64,000 nucleotides of DNA from Diphasiastrum complanatum (taxonomy: Eukaryota; Streptophyta; Lycopodiopsida; Lycopodiales; Lycopodiaceae): positions 56,448,264-56,512,263 of the forward strand of contig CM055104.1 of the NCBI GenBank assembly GCA_029204225.1, in the 5' to 3' direction. Positions 11,632 through 21,925 of the stretch are shown one piece after another. Each line of letters starts with the position of its first letter. Position 1 is the first letter of the stretch. The position numbers and the translations under genes are program-made. The notes under the pieces were generated by a model. That model worked only from the letters and a program-made list of their open reading frames with translations, searched no databases and was not told where the DNA came from.

Positions 11632-13514
11632 TTATCCAATTCCCATGGAAGGAAATGGTACTTCACCATGCACTTGTACCTCGGATTGATTAATGCTGGA
11701 AAGCCTAGCATCTCCTTGAGTTGTAGAGATTGTCTCTACTATGTAAGCAGCTCCATGCGAATTGAAGATGTCTTCGTCCTCCGACTCTTCTGAATCTTCA
11801 AAAGAGTATAAACTTCTTCTTTCCTCCATTTGCCTCATAATGAGATGATCAAAATAGGCATTCACTTCCTCTTGGGTGAGTAGTTTTGGCCTTTGTAGGG
11901 AATAGTCTTCAGCTGCATCAAAGGTTTCTTCAACTTCAGATTTGATGTCAAGAGCTCCCCCTGAAGGATTGTTGTGCTTCATAAATGATTGTTGATGCAA
12001 ACACTCCAACATTTGGACATCAGCACTTTCGGATGTTGCCACATGCAACACTAGCAAGGGCTCAAAAACTGTCATCTCTGAAACTGTCACTGGCTCTAGG
12101 CAAACTGCATCCTTACTTGGCTGCATCACTAGTTGAACTGCACTTGCATCTGTTTGCACCTGCAAGAAAAGATCATATTCTAGCAAGGCATTTTCTAAGT
12201 CCAAGATTATTGGTTCATGGTAACTTGGCTTGTTGACATCTGCTATTCTGAAGCTGTTTTCATCCTGCTCTAGACAAGACAAAAAATCATCAATAGTTTG
12301 TTGAAACTCCCCCTCAAGGTGAGCTTTTGGAATCATTTCCTTCATTATAGAAGGTAGTTGCAGGTCTTCAGGAACCTGCATGCAATATTTCTCCACAATG
12401 GGAGACAAATTCATAGGCACATGCATAGACACTAATTTCTCAATATCATTCTGCATGCACTTGGTGGAGGTTTGTGCAACATAGGCACAGCTGTATTCAG
12501 TTTCCTGATGATAAAAACACTCGGACTTCTTATCTGGAAAGCCTTTTCCAGGTTGTCTGCTTCTATCAGCTACATCTGCAGCTGCATGTGTTTTTGCTTC
12601 TTGTTGTTTACCTTTGAATGCATTTTTGAAGTTATCTTGTGCCCTCTTGTCACAGAATGTTGTTGCATGTCCTGTCTTCTTAAAAAATTTACAAGAAATA
12701 TAAGGATTGAAGAAACAAGAATGTTTAGAATGTCCAACTTTACCACAGTGTTGACATTTGTTGTCCCTGCCCTTGCCTTTTTCCGCATATAAAGCTTTAG
12801 CTCCTCCTTGAGAAAGTGAACCTCCTTGCTGCATGAGATACTCCTCTCGAAAGCTTTGAATGGCCTCGTCAAAGGATTTACCACAGTGTTGACATTTGTT
12901 GTCCTTGCCCTTGCCTTTTTCCGCATATAAAGCTTTAGCTCCTCCTTGAGAAAGTGAACCTCCTTGCTGCATGAGATACTCCTCTCGAAGGCTTTGAATG
13001 GCCTCTTCAAAGGATTTACCTGTAAGAACAGGTCGCTTGTAGATGTAGGAGGGTGGTAGCGCTCGCAGCAGGTATGTAAGCTTTTCTTCCTTGGGAGTTA
13101 TTCTTCCTGCACTTCGAAGAGCACTAAACAAAGATTGCAATTTAGAAAGAAAAGTATCACAATCTGAAATTCCATCCCACTTTAAACTTGTAAGTTGCTC
13201 AAACAAATACAAGATTTGAGTTTGTGATTTGGACTCAAATCTTCGAGCAAGTTCGTCCCACATCTCCTTGGCTGTCACAAACCCTGCAACAGTGAGAAAG
13301 ATGTCCTGTACTTTAGCTTTCGTATCTGCATGCAACCAGACTTGAAGACTTTTCGAATCTTCTTCATAAGCTGCTATATTTATTACATTAGGTACATGCG
13401 GTTTGGGAATGGTCCCATCAACATAAGGCCACAGCTTCTCAGCTTGCAGAATTAGTCGAGTCTTTGATCTCCATGCAGGATAGTCCTTGCTTGAAAAGTA
13501 AAAGTAGAAGCCAT
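11632..13514 (-). pseudogene. gag-like protein of the TR-GAG element
   Basis: The frame runs 567 codons from 13335 to 11632. It extends upstream in frame to about 13490 (DYPAWRSKTRLIL, AEKLWPYVDGTI), while the likely start ATG at 13514 is in another frame, which indicates a 1-nt loss in a T run. The N-terminal half is typical Copia-type gag: WDELARRFESKSQTQILYLFEQL, then DTFLSKLQSLFSALRSAGR. A 46-residue block beginning GKSFxEAIQS is tandemly duplicated (DNA units 12743-12880 and 12881-13018). Only the second copy leads into a complete CCHC knuckle, CQHCGKVGHSKHSC. A second Cys/His cluster (CKFFKKTGHATTFC) follows. The last ~270 residues are acidic and unlike ordinary Copia gag. Confidence 0.85.
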
Positions 13515-13515
13515 A

Positions 13516-13527
13516 GCTCTAATACCA
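13516..13527 (-). other. Primer-binding site complementary to initiator tRNA-Met
   Basis: Read on the minus strand, TGGTATTAGAGC lies one base after the LTR end (...TATAACA). It differs at one position from the common plant primer-binding site for initiator tRNA-Met (TGGTATCAGAGC). This fixes the inner LTR boundary at 13529. Confidence 0.85.
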
Positions 13528-13528
13528 C

Positions 13529-14511
13529 TGTTATAAAATTGAGAATAGAGATAGAAAAGATCGTTAAATCGAGGTTTACCAACCTAGGAATCCTCGATAG
13601 TCTTCTACAACTCAAAATAGATCAAAATCAGCAACATGCAAGCTCATGCACCAGCATGCAAGAGCATGCACTAACCATGCAAGGTCTAGGAGTGGTGTAG
13701 GGTATTCCTAGACCCAAAACACTTGTAAAGAGATGGATCGGCTGGCTGGAAACATCTGATCCAGATCTGTATGTAGCTGTGACAGCAAGCTAAAAGATTC
13801 AACAAGATCATCAAAATGCATTAAAAACACTTTAGAAAGTGTATGGGCTAGATGTGCAATGATCTACGCAATTTGGATCACCAAATGATTAAGAATTATG
13901 ATCCTAGAAAACGGCAGATTGGATCTATAATTCAGGACAACAAGAAGAACACTTTACAGTATGGAAAGAATAAAATGAAATGAACATATATAGAAGAGAC
14001 AATACCATCGAGACATCAAGAACAAAAATGTAGGTAAGGGGGGGGACTCTCCACCCTCTCCAATAGATTTCTCCACCACAAATGATCTCTCTTGGATACT
14101 CAATGGAGGAGTGAAGAGCCCCTTTTATAATTTTTGTTGAGAACAAGGTTACATTGCATGGTAGTAGGTTGATGAGTCAAGTAGAGTTCCTCTAGGTGTT
14201 TGCATGCATTCTCTCCATGCATGAGTTCCACAAATTTCACCTAGAGAGAGATTAAAAATGTTAGGACCCAAGTAGACTCTTGCATGTCAAGAGTTTGGAC
14301 ATAACTTAAAATAATTAACTTAGGACCTTAGGAACCTAAGTAATTAAATTAATTTTTTTAACTACCTTGGAGTTGCCAACATCTTGCAAGAAGGGTCTCC
14401 AACTTAAAATATACCTTGATTCTCGAGTTTTATGTTTTCTATTTTTTATTTCTTTTACATGGCGAACAAAATAACTAGGGGAATTTTTGTGAATGCTTAC
14501 AAATGATAACA
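13529..14511 (-). repeat. Complete 5' LTR of the TR-GAG element
   Basis: 983 bp, starting TGTTATAAAATTG and ending AATGATAACA on the plus strand, with inverted ends TGTTAT/ATAACA. The primer-binding site adjoins one side. The flank on the other side (cgccg) has no partner because the opposite LTR is truncated. Confidence 0.82.
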
Positions 14512-15250
14512 CGCCGTACACTTCTGCAGCACCAAGTCTCCATGGCAGGCCACCATCTATGCCCAGGTTTTCTCTTGCAGCGCCCACATCCACAATGGCT
14601 CCTCCAGTGGCAGCACCCACTTCACATCCTCCTCCTTTGGCAGCACCCACTCCACTGGCTCCCCCTTTGGCAGCACCTAGGATGTACCAGTACCGGCCAC
14701 CACAGCGCCCCTTTCAGTACATATCGTCGTTGTACTTGCCTCCTGCATAGCCAGTTCCTCCACCTGCAGCAGCCCCACAGGCACACACTCCACGAGCTCA
14801 TCCTCCTTGCTCAGCTGCACAGGGAGTTCCCTCTTTTGCTTCCCTATCCCAGCCGGCCTCAACTTGGGCCCAGCCTAGCTAGCCAGGTGATTTGCATGGG
14901 GGTGATGAGGCATCGACAGCTCCTCTTGTCCGCAAGAGACCAAGAAGGCCCAAGGGTGCACCGAACAAGAAAGGCAAGGCACAGAAACTGCCAGGGAAGA
15001 GAGGACGACCACGCAGGGCTTCCGGTACAGCTAGAGATGCAGTATTACAGCCAGCTAGAGCAGGTGTTGTTGGTTTGGCTTGCTTGGGGGCTGATGCGGA
15101 GGCAGATTGGGATGATGCTAGTGACGAGTCCTCCTCCTCGGATACACAGCCCATGCCAGTTCCAGACAGGCACAGATATCGGCTGCGAGAGTCAGATCGG
15201 GGCCCTGAGTTGTCTTCAGAGTATTCGTCTGAGTCAGAGCCAGAGCATTG
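14512..15250 (+). pseudogene. Pro/Ala-rich ORF with an AT-hook-like C-terminus, two stop codons
   Basis: One frame runs from the edge of the TR-GAG LTR to 15250, interrupted only by TAG at 14748-14750 and 14880-14882. The N-terminal part is rich in AAPT, PPP and APPLAAP phrases. The C-terminal part has basic RKRPRRPKGAPNKK and PGKRGRPRR, an AT-hook core, followed by an acidic Ser/Asp/Glu tail. The LTR insertion removed its true start. I do not recognise the family. Its position beside a CATAG-type terminus at 16.7 kb suggests a transposon accessory or transposase C-terminal region, which is inference. Confidence 0.5.
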
Positions 15251-15830
15251 ATTGTGGCTCTGTTATTTTAGGTTCAGTAGTTTGTTTCTAGCAGACGGTC
15301 GACCATTGTACTCAAACCATTTTTCACATTATATTCAGTGTTTGGCGTATTTTATTTGCTACACATTGTGCATATGTCGCTCTGTACATGTGATGCTGTA
15401 TTTTCAATTTTATGTCAAATTCTATGTGCGTGTGAATTGTATTTTCAAGTAATGTCGATTAAAGAGAATGATAGCTTCACAGAAATGCACCTACAAACTG
15501 ATCATTGATGCCACAACAAACTGATAGCACATGCACTCCAAACGATCATGAGCATAGCAATTACCCCTACACCCCAAACCCGTGACGGCATTTCATAAAC
15601 ACATGTATTACATTGCATTTAAAAAAATACAGAGATTACATTTCACATAACCAGGCTCGCGTTGCACAAAAAACAACTATATATTGATTCAGCCGTTGTA
15701 TCAAGATAACATTACATATCCCGTCTTTTTTTTAAGCAACTATCTAGTTATTTGTCGCACCCTAGACTGCCGAAAATTACATAGAAACAGTCCGCCACAT
15801 ACAGCTGGACCTTATCTATTCTAAACATGC
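15251..15830. other. Unrecognised spacer between two convergent ORFs
   Basis: AT-rich sequence between the AT-hook ORF (plus strand) and the small minus-strand ORF. I see no domain, repeat or RNA gene. Confidence 0.4.
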
Positions 15831-16175
15831 TTACGGATCCTCCACCGACTCCTTGCCCTCGTCAGGTGCATTGTTCTGTCGCTCTCGCTCTACCTCCTGG
15901 TTAGCCCGACGTCTGGCCACCCTTTCCCTGACCATGATGAGTTGCCGTCGTGTGAAGTTCATTCCGATCTGCTCATCCAAATCCAGCTCGACAGCGGGGG
16001 CAAGGGCCACAGCGGGGGCGATGATCTGCAGCTCTGGGTGTCTCTACCGAGTCTGTCGCAGCATCCCTGCAATGTCTGCCTCTTGCTTCCGATGTCTTTC
16101 GTTGTGCCTTCGGATATCTTCCTCGAGCTTCCTCCTGGCTTCGCCCTCGGGCTTCGGTGGTATGCGCTCTGCCAT
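15831..16175 (-). pseudogene. Small charged ORF (114 codons) with one TAG
   Basis: It starts at an ATG (16175), reads MAERIPPKPEGEARRKLEED, then a highly charged, probably helical segment. A TAG at 16044-16046 (codon 44) is followed by LDEQIGMNFTRRQLIMVRER and an RRRANQEVERER segment, ending TAA at 15831. The frame stays open on both sides of the single TAG, consistent with a recently disabled or CAG-to-TAG mutated gene. Function is unknown; it may be a second ORF of the element ending near 16708. Confidence 0.45.
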
Positions 16176-16619
16176 CTCAATCGACTTTCTCCTCACAGCA
16201 CCCTGTTTCTCAAACAACCTCTCACAGCACCCTGGCTCTCAAACAGCCTCTCACAGCCTGTCACTGGATCTCGCTGGCTCTCTCACTGGCTATCATTGGC
16301 TCTCTCACAGCCTCTGAAAATGCCTCTCACAATGGCATTGTGAGTGCCTATTTATCCACACAGCCTGATCGGCCATGTGCATCCCCATCATCCCTCCATG
16401 TGCCTCTATACCTACCCCCATGTGTTGCTCCCACCCTGTGTTGCTCTCCCATTGGCCCCATGGTCTACTCAACCACAGTGCCCATGTGTTGTTGCACCTG
16501 TCCCCTGCACCATGTACTGTACCCTCTTTTCTTACACCAAGAACCCTTTTTTTTCAACTTTTTTTAACCTATTTTGATATGTAAAAGGCAATAGTTTAAT
16601 ATAAAAAATATTAAAAAAT
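16176..16619. other. Unrecognised, with short repeated ctcacagc phrases
   Basis: Short phrases (ctcacagcaccctg, ctcacagcctctga, ctctcactggc) repeat between 16190 and 16340. The rest has no clear coding sequence. A poly-T stretch lies near 16548-16565, just before the GGTACC array. Confidence 0.35.
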
Positions 16620-16707
16620 GGTACCGCCCTGGTACCGCGGATCCCAGGGCGGTACCGTACTGGCGGTACCACCAGCGGTACCATAATGGCGGTACCACCA
16701 GTCACTA

Positions 16708-16708
<1 letters not shown>
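16620..16708. mobile_element. hAT-like terminus with GCGGTACC palindromic subterminal array
   Basis: Four to five copies of ggtaccgc/gcggtacc lie in 89 bp, ending ...accaccagtcactatg at 16708. The reverse complement starts CATAGTGACTGG, matching the CATAG ends of the verified hAT-type elements, and the array lies beside a poly-T/A stretch as in those elements. The next bases are (AT)n and the partner end was not found, probably lost with the left flank of the TR-GAG insertion. Confidence 0.5.
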
Positions 16709-16757
<49 letters not shown>

Positions 16758-16791
16758 GTGTAGATGTATGTGTATGTGCACTCTTGACCAG

Positions 16792-16862
<71 letters not shown>
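16709..16862. repeat. (AT)n and (GT)n microsatellites
   Basis: (AT)n at 16709-16754 and (GT)n at about 16794-16862, separated by a short GTATGT-rich link. No gene. Confidence 0.9.
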
Positions 16863-16863
<1 letters not shown>

Positions 16864-16919
16864 TGTATATGTACGTATATGTGTATGTGTATGTGTATGT
16901 GTGTGAGCTTGTGTGTGTG

Positions 16920-17072
16920 TGTGCTTGTGTATGTGTGTGTGTATGTGTAATCAAAAAATAGGCTTGTATGTGTGCATATGTATTGTATGTTTGAATAGAC
17001 AAAGAGTAGGGTCTAGGTGTAACATAGGGAGAGTTGGACTAGCAGCACCCTTACATTCTTTCTCTAAAATAT
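16920..17072. repeat. Direct-repeat copy 1, containing an empty insertion site
   Basis: From tgtgtgcatatgtattgtatg through gggtctaggtgtaacatagg to ttctctaaaatatc this matches 17317-17345 joined to 17957-18052. At 16982-16989 the word attgtatg is present once, where the other copy has two attgtatg words separated by the 611-bp element. Confidence 0.8.
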
Positions 17073-17345
17073 CTTTGTATATATATATATATATAGATAT
17101 AGATATATCGAGCGTGCGTCTCTCTCACTCTCGCACGTTCAATTTGTTGCTGCTTACAGTCTCAATTATGTGTGTGTATATGTATATGAATATTCAATCT
17201 ATACACGTGTATTTATGTGTATGTGTGTATGTGTATGTATATGTAAGCACATGCATATGTACATGTGAGTATGTGTATGTGTGTGTGTGCTTGTGTATGT
17301 GTGGTCAGAAAATAAGCTTGTCTATGTGTGCATATGTATTGTATG

Positions 17346-17956
17346 CATAGATACCCATTTTGAACATTCTGCTTCTGTACGTTTCGTTCCGTACGTTCGG
17401 AACGGAATGTGTTCTGTACGTATGGAACGAGCCACCTTTTTTTCACATTTTTTTAAAAAAAAAATTATACCCTGCCATGCACTGCTGCAGAAAACTAACT
17501 GATCTGCAAATTCCGAATCTGCTCAACCTTCTTGGGGACCTTTCTTCCTGCTTTCTGATGGGTCTCAGCTCCGGCACCTCGATCACCTATCACGTGGCAG
17601 CAATCTTAGAAGCTGTTGCTCAGACCTGTCTCCCATGAATATCCGAGGCATAATGTTGGTAATCCCTTTTTTTGGAGGTATTTTGAGAACTAACTTAAAG
17701 CTTGCGTACACTCACGATGGCATACTCACTCCATGATTCAGAAAATTTCAGATATTGCATGGAGTTTCTCTTCCACTAGGAGCACAGCCCACTTGGTCCC
17801 CCCGCCTCTCCCCATCTCCAGAAGCTTAATCTGCCTCCGTTCCGAAACTATTACATTGTACATTTTGAATAAAAAAAAATTCAGGTCATGTTCCGTTTTG
17901 GAACGCGTTTCGAACGACTATTTCGTACACGTTCCGAAACGGAACGGTCATCTATG
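17346..17956. mobile_element. Non-autonomous hAT-type element, GGAACG/CGTTCC subfamily
   Basis: 611 bp bounded by perfect 8-bp duplications attgtatg (17338-17345 and 17957-17964). The ends are CATAGAT inward from the left and CATAGATG inward from the right. Subterminal DNA is packed with gttcggaacggaa, ggaacgcgtttcgaacg and cgttccgaaacggaacg. No transposase is encoded. An empty paralogous site at 16982-16989 confirms both boundaries. Confidence 0.9.
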
Positions 17957-18050
17957 ATTGTATGTATGAATAAGCAAAGAGTCGGGTCTAGGTGTGACAT
18001 AGGGAGAGTAGACTGGGCTAGCAGCACACTTACATTCTCTCTCTAAAATA

Positions 18051-18092
<42 letters not shown>
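17957..18092. repeat. Direct-repeat copy 2 (distal part) and (AT)n
   Basis: Continues the repeat interrupted by the 17346-17956 element (gcaaagagtcgggtctaggt, tacattctctctctaaaata) and ends in (AT)n at about 18052-18092. Confidence 0.75.
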
Positions 18093-18096
<4 letters not shown>

Positions 18097-18180
18097 TGCA
18101 TAAGGCGTTCCGGAACGTGTACATAACACATTCTAAAACACGTACATAACACGTTCCGAAACCCTTTTTTGTTTTTCTTT
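18093..18180. mobile_element. Possible hAT-type end fragment (GGAACG motif)
   Basis: tagatgcataaggcgttccg, then ggaacgtgtacataacac and cacgttccgaaaccc, resemble the left end and subterminal motifs of the 17346 element, followed by a T-rich stretch. I found neither a matching right end nor a target-site duplication, so this may be a truncated copy. Confidence 0.4.
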
Positions 18181-18588
18181 GCAATATGGTATTCAAATTG
18201 CAGCAAAAGTGATGGGGGATCTAATGGTAGTTTTTCAAAATATTAAAACACTACAAAGACCCTATTTTAGTCAGCTAATATTAATTGTAGCGCAGAAAAG
18301 CCAATTTGGGTATCATAACAAGGTTTACGGTGCCAATATAGGTATCAATAGAAAGGTTTTTTTAAGAGCAGTTGATTTCTTGTCTATATCAACTGCTCAA
18401 AGTTACTAGGAGACAAGTACTTATCGATGCTCTCCACCTGCAGTTGGGTTTATTATCACAGGGAAAGAAAAAGTGCATTTGCTAAAGATATATTGATCCA
18501 AAAACCGTTCACTTTGATAACATTCAAATACTAATTATCATATCATTTGTACAAGTCTATTTAATGTTAACATGAATGAGAAAATTAC
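18181..18588 (-). other. Start of CLS intron 5, no other feature recognised
   Basis: Immediately downstream of the exon 5 donor (GTAATT on the minus strand). I searched it by eye for the expected next CLS exon (a WSDFF...VEPLFISK-type segment) on the minus strand and did not find it. Confidence 0.5.
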
Positions 18589-18674
18589 CTTCCAACCCAA
18601 AGAGTGAGCACGATGTAAAAAAGCACCAACTAGAAGTGCACCATCTCTTGCAAGAACAAGTGCAACCAAAGCAG
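18589..18674 (-). CDS. CLS: Cardiolipin synthase exon 5
   Basis: 86 bp on the minus strand between a CACAG acceptor and an AAG|GTAATT donor. It enters with two bases that complete a proline codon begun in exon 4 and encodes PALVALVLARDGALLVGAF, then LHRAHSLGWK, leaving in phase 0. This is the segment after the catalytic motif in plant mitochondrial cardiolipin synthase, including the conserved RD pair of the next membrane helix. It lies 31.1 kb downstream of exon 4. Phase agreement and correct protein order make chance unlikely, though intactness of the transcript cannot be shown from sequence alone. Confidence 0.88.
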
Positions 18675-19534
18675 CTGTGACAACCATGAATATTCAAATA
18701 TTGCTTAGTATCAATAGGATTATGAAACTGCAATATGCAATTTAATTCTATGGATAAACATAGCAACTCAAAACATATGTACTACAAGCTTTTTTTCCAA
18801 ATCGAGCACGTTATGGAGTTTCATCTACAGGCTTGTGACATTTTAAGCGTATTAATTTCTTGGGATGATTTGATGAATTCCCAAAGAAAAATAGTACAAG
18901 AATCAGTGTCAACAACAAAAACAAAGCTCTTTACATTTCGTTGTACGAAAATGCACCCTATAAAATCCAACAACTAACTACCACTTTCTGATTCACCAAA
19001 GTTCCCAGAATGAGGCAAAGTTCTTTGAAGGAATTTAACTTATTCTTTGTCAAGGGTTCTCTCCAACTCTTTGGGTCGGCTCTTATACACAAACACAAAG
19101 ATGAGGATCGCTTGATATCAGCCAAAAAAGATTGTGCAATGTAATCTCAAATCTAAGCGTTATATACAAGTTTGGGACCGAGTTACTATTAATTAACATT
19201 TCAATCACCTATTGTTATTGACAAGCTATCATTGGCTTTTTAAATTCTTGATCCATCTATCCTTAAGGAGATTGTTGCTATGACTAAAAAGATCAAACAA
19301 AAGAGAGATCATGTAAGCATAGGAGAAAATTGCCATAAGGCTTCAAGTACTACAAATAGAGCTATAAGTCTTATTTACTATCAATTGAAGATGCAAAAGT
19401 TGTGGCTTAGATTAGCATAGCCTTAATGTTGAGTTAGATTTCTCAGTAACTTTTAACTTGGGAGCACCATCTATTCTCGTTCTCCTAAACACTGGGAACT
19501 CTTTTGGTCAAAATGTAGCTTGTTCGCCAAACTC
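18675..19534. other. Unrecognised intronic sequence before LINE B
   Basis: AT-rich, with no domain, terminal repeat or RNA gene recognised. It lies just upstream (gene sense) of exon 5 and may be original intron sequence. Confidence 0.4.
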
Positions 19535-21925
19535 TTGAGGTTACACATGCCACCCCACAATGGTGGCCCAGTTTACCTGAAGTCTTTGGCCTCATTACCC
19601 CATCCTTTTCCCCATGATAGTCCAGTTGAATCACAAGCTGCTTTCCTTACCACATCTCTCTAAATTGCCGCCTCTCTAGCCCTCCCTTATGAACCTCATA
19701 CAGGCAAATTCAGATATTCTTCACCACCCCGTCCTCGACAACCCCCCGTGGTATGACGCCGAATGTCGCTCTCTTCATCATACTATCACCCATGCATGTA
19801 CTGGTAACTATCACACTATCATGATTGGGCATGTTCTCGGGAAGCTATATAGTACCATCCTTCAGTATGCCATGAGATTCAGGAGATTACATGCTCTGGG
19901 CCCGCCGGCAGGGTTCCGAGCCCATTACTCTACCACTAACCATATCTTCACTCTCCGGACTTTGATCGAGGAAGCGAAGCACACAGGAAAGAGAAGGTTT
20001 ATTGTTGTTTTGTGGACTTCAGGAAAGCCTTTGATTTTGTCCCACAATCCATACTCATTCAAAGACTTCATGGCCTTGGCTTCTCCACTGACATCATTCT
20101 GGATGTGATGGCTCTTTATGAGAGAGTGGTTGTTTCCGACATAGCAGTGGTATTTATGAGCACATTTGGACCACTATTGGGGTGAAGCAAGGTTGTTCGC
20201 TTTCACCAATTCTCTTTGGAATATCTATTGATGAGCTGAAGAGAGTCATCTCACAATGCGATGGATCTGGTTGTAGACTTGGTAGTACTAGTCTCCCCGA
20301 CTGGAGAGGGGTTACAGAGACAGTTGGATTGCTTACCGGTCTTTCGTACCCGATGGGGCTTGCAGGTGAACATTGCAAAAACCAAGGATATGGTCTTCGA
20401 CACTGAACGTCGGGAGCTCATTTTCGATGGACAGCCCCTAGAGGTGGTTTCTTCATGCACTTAGTTGGGGATACTTTCCACTGGTCCTACATTCAGTATG
20501 CAACAAGCATCTACCACTCGACTTGGAAAGGGACATGCTTCCCTTGTTCAACTAGAGAGATTTTGCTTCCTAAAGTCCATTCAGGATGCTCGGAGTAAGT
20601 GTAGACTTTTTGATACCATTGTCACGCCCACAGCGTTGTATGCAGCAGAGATATGGTGTACCAGTCTTTCCTCCTCACACTACGCCAGTATCTTGTGATT
20701 GCAGATTACCTTGTCAGCGCGTATGATTCGGGCGAAGCCCTCCATTCCACATGAGATCCTCCTTGCCGAGTTTGATGTTCCACCTATACAGATAGATACA
20801 GCTTTCCAGCTTATCACATGTATTCAGAGAGTTCAGGTACTTCCATATGCAGAGGAGAGATATACACAGATAGCACTTTCTTCTTATATTATCTTCATGA
20901 TCAAGGCTACAGGCTATCATGTTTTCTGAGGCATCCTACCTCCTCCTTGAGTCATTTGGTATCCTCTATTACAAATCTTCCTTCGAATACTCATTAGCAT
21001 ATCAAACACTTTTTATATAGGGCATATCCAAATCGTACATGGCGATGCCAGTTGGGGGTTTAGCCGATTATTACCAGACTCATTTCATTGAGCTAGACAT
21101 AGCAAGTTCCCAATTCTACCACCATTCAAGATTATCGCACAGCCTCTGAGTCACATTTGGCCAGATCCACATTTCATCACATCAGTTAGCTATTGAGATT
21201 GGGAGGTTCCAAGATATCCCGAGAGAGGAGCGGATATGCCAGTTATGCTCTTTGAGGGAGGTGAGGAACATTTTCACTTCAGATGCCTGATATACTATGA
21301 GATCAGAGAGAGATACCAATGCTTGTCTCGCGACATGCCCACCACACTTCGCACACTCATAGCATACGAGAATCCTTGTTGTGCTACACTTATGATACAA
21401 GAGATGCTCCTATTACGAAGATATATATGTCAGACGGCTCAGCAGATTCATCCCAGCTCTCAGTCTCATATCACCTCTTTCTTCTCTAGGAGAAGACCAC
21501 GTCGGGACCCAATGTTCAATGATGACATGAACAATGAAACACATATTCACAGAGATCAAAGACAACACACAATTCATAGTCATGTCATAGCTCAAGCTAT
21601 CCATCCTCTCATGAGGAGACATACTTCTCATCCTCCTAGACAACGTCAACAACCATCAAAATTACTGCATGTCGCAGCTCACATCACATCTTCCTCAGTC
21701 GCAGATCGTGATGATATTGATATTGAGATTGTTATACCTCACTTTGTAAATCTACCAGCATTATACTCATTTCAGTTCATAGTGTTTAGTTATGTTGTTT
21801 TCTTTCGCTACGATTTTGGAGACGGTTTCCATACGCTCCCACTAAGACCACACATTTGACATGTATATTTACTAGTCTTATATGCCTTTCGCATGGAAAG
21901 GACATTAAGCAAAAGGTTTCCTTGA
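19535..21925 (+). mobile_element. LINE B (degenerate, 5'-truncated)
   Basis: Starts in the endonuclease C-terminal part (HMPPHNGG) and has a large internal deletion before NYHTIMIGHVLGKLYSTILQ. RT pieces follow in several frames: AGFRAHYSTTNHIFTLRTLI, a degraded GKPLIL, GVKQGCSLSPILFGI, VNIAKTKDMVFDT and STTRLGKGHASLVQLERF. The CxxC...HFxFRC end then follows. The 3' UTR has cacatttgacatgtatat, hairpin ATGC-CTTTC-GCAT (21882-21894) and acattaagcaaaagg. This is the most decayed copy in the series; its tail abuts LINE C directly. Confidence 0.85.

Larger units (their letters stand above)
11259..14511 (-). mobile_element. Non-autonomous LTR retrotransposon carrying only gag (TR-GAG type)
   Basis: A complete 5' LTR (13529-14511) and a truncated 3' LTR (11259-11598) flank a 1.9-kb internal region read on the minus strand. 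The order is LTR, primer-binding site, gag-like ORF, purine tract, LTR. No protease, integrase, RT or RNase H is present, and the gag stop lies about 30 bp from the purine tract, so pol is not merely truncated at one end. The 3' LTR has lost its outer ~640 bp to the GT tract, so no target-site duplication can be checked. The element is in sense orientation within the inferred CLS intron 5. Confidence 0.85.
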
